5,957 nucleotides of DNA. Origin: Leptolyngbya sp. SIO4C1. GTDB lineage: Bacteria > Cyanobacteriota > Cyanobacteriia > Phormidesmidales > Phormidesmidaceae. The stretch lies in the NCBI GenBank assembly GCA_010671975.1, contig JAAHIA010000314.1, positions 1-5,957 on the forward strand. The letters are read 5' to 3'. Numbering within the stretch: position 1 is the stretch's first letter; every line of letters starts with the position of its first letter. This document shows, one piece after another, positions 5,757 through 5,957 of this stretch. A model generated the notes under the pieces. That model made no database searches. It had not been told where the DNA came from and saw only the letters and a list, made by a program, of their open reading frames with translations. The translations under genes were made by a program, and so were the position numbers.

Positions 5757-5770
5757 ACTTTTGACTTTTG
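5757..5770 (-). repeat. 7-bp tandem repeat in the accC leader
   Basis: ACTTTTG occurs twice in direct succession on the + strand (5757-5763, 5764-5770); in accC orientation this is CAAAAGT twice. It lies 28-41 bases before the accC start, within the likely 5' untranslated region. It could be chance or a small regulatory or slippage site. Confidence 0.6.
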
Positions 5771-5785
5771 ATGTATCGGAAGCTG

Positions 5786-5794
5786 ATCGTACCA
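5786..5794 (-). promoter_or_regulatory. Candidate extended -10 promoter of accC
   Basis: On the - strand TGGTACGAT (5794-5786) fits an extended -10 (TGn followed by TACGAT, four of six of TATAAT). There is no credible -35 at the usual distance. A start near 5779 would give a leader of about 50 bases containing the 7-bp tandem repeat. Confidence 0.25.
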
Positions 5795-5922
5795 CGCCAC
5801 GGCTTGCTGGCTATGGCCGTCTCGGCACAGGCTGGCAAAAAATTACCCCTAAAATGCACCGGATGCTTTATGCTTAGAAACTAATGCTTTGAGCGGGTCG
5901 CTAGATCGCCGCTTGGGGCTAA

Positions 5923-5928
5923 TACACT
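5923..5928 (+). promoter_or_regulatory. Possible -10 box of the tRNA-Leu gene
   Basis: TACACT, four of six bases of TATAAT, lies nine bases before the predicted tRNA 5' end. No -35 is found at a usual distance, so this is only a positional suggestion. Confidence 0.2.
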
Positions 5929-5937
5929 AGTATCCCT

Positions 5938-5957
5938 GCGGATGTGGTGGAATTGGT
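5938..5957 (+). tRNA. trnL: tRNA-Leu, 5' end only (continues beyond window)
   Basis: The last 20 bases, GCGGATGTGGTGGAATTGGT, match the 5' part of bacterial leucine tRNAs. The acceptor strand is GCGGATG, then TG, then the D stem and loop beginning GTGGAATTGGT, closely similar to the GTGGCGGAATTGGTAGACGCG signature of E. coli tRNA-Leu. The anticodon, variable arm and 3' half are outside the window, so the isoacceptor is unknown. It diverges from accC across about 208 bp. Confidence 0.8.

Noticed and set aside
5730..5795. Longer accC start at GTG 5795, giving 469 residues
   Set aside because: The 22 extra residues are unlike AccC N-termini, and MRFSKILIANRGEIA at 5729 is the standard beginning with the standard length.
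1..5957. Possible CRISPR array, insertion sequence, prophage or defence system
   Set aside because: No regularly spaced direct repeats, transposase, integrase, nuclease or toxin-antitoxin genes are visible; the genes are core cyanobacterial ones. The tRNA-Leu at the edge could be an integration site, but nothing in the window shows one.

Overview
The window looks like a piece of cyanobacterial chromosome. It carries psbX (a photosystem II subunit), ycf66 (a family restricted to cyanobacteria and plastids), a YggT/YlmG-family membrane protein, and an accC whose protein is the usual length. It also holds eight copies of GCGATCGC, the HIP1 palindrome that is abundant in many cyanobacterial genomes. 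The base composition is fairly GC-rich, with many CAG/CTG codons, which fits the higher-GC filamentous or Leptolyngbya/Synechococcus-like lineages. The genus cannot be fixed from this window.

Layout, left to right: (a) 1-168 is the C-terminal end of a DUF4870-like membrane protein, cut by the window edge. (b) 169-409 is intergenic, with a 16-bp tandem duplication and two small hairpins. (c) 410-2806 (+) encodes a 798-residue protein with a membrane hairpin, a long coiled coil, a degenerate PLD-like domain and five TPRs. (d) 2819-3592 (-) is ycf66, with a long Arg/Asp/Pro-rich tail. (e) 3742-3861 (-) is psbX, a 39-residue gene easily missed because of its size, followed by a likely intrinsic terminator. 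(f) 3862-4094 is a divergent promoter region between psbX and the YggT gene. (g) 4095-4379 (+) is the YggT-family gene. (h) 4386-5729 (-) is accC, biotin carboxylase. (i) 5938-5957 is the first 20 bases of a tRNA-Leu running off the right edge.

The genes point to thylakoid/membrane biology: a PSII subunit, a plastid-conserved membrane protein of unknown role, a YggT-family protein (relatives act in cytochrome b6f maturation or nucleoid/division functions in plastids), and the biotin carboxylase that starts fatty-acid synthesis. Two convergent gene pairs are packed with only 12 bp and 6 bp between stop codons.

I do not see a mobile element, CRISPR array, defence island or any clearly new multigene system. 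The least ordinary items are the 798-residue scaffold-like protein with an apparently inactivated HKD motif, the disordered Ycf66 tail containing a perfect 12-bp in-frame tandem duplication, and the small repeats around the 3' end of the DUF4870 gene.
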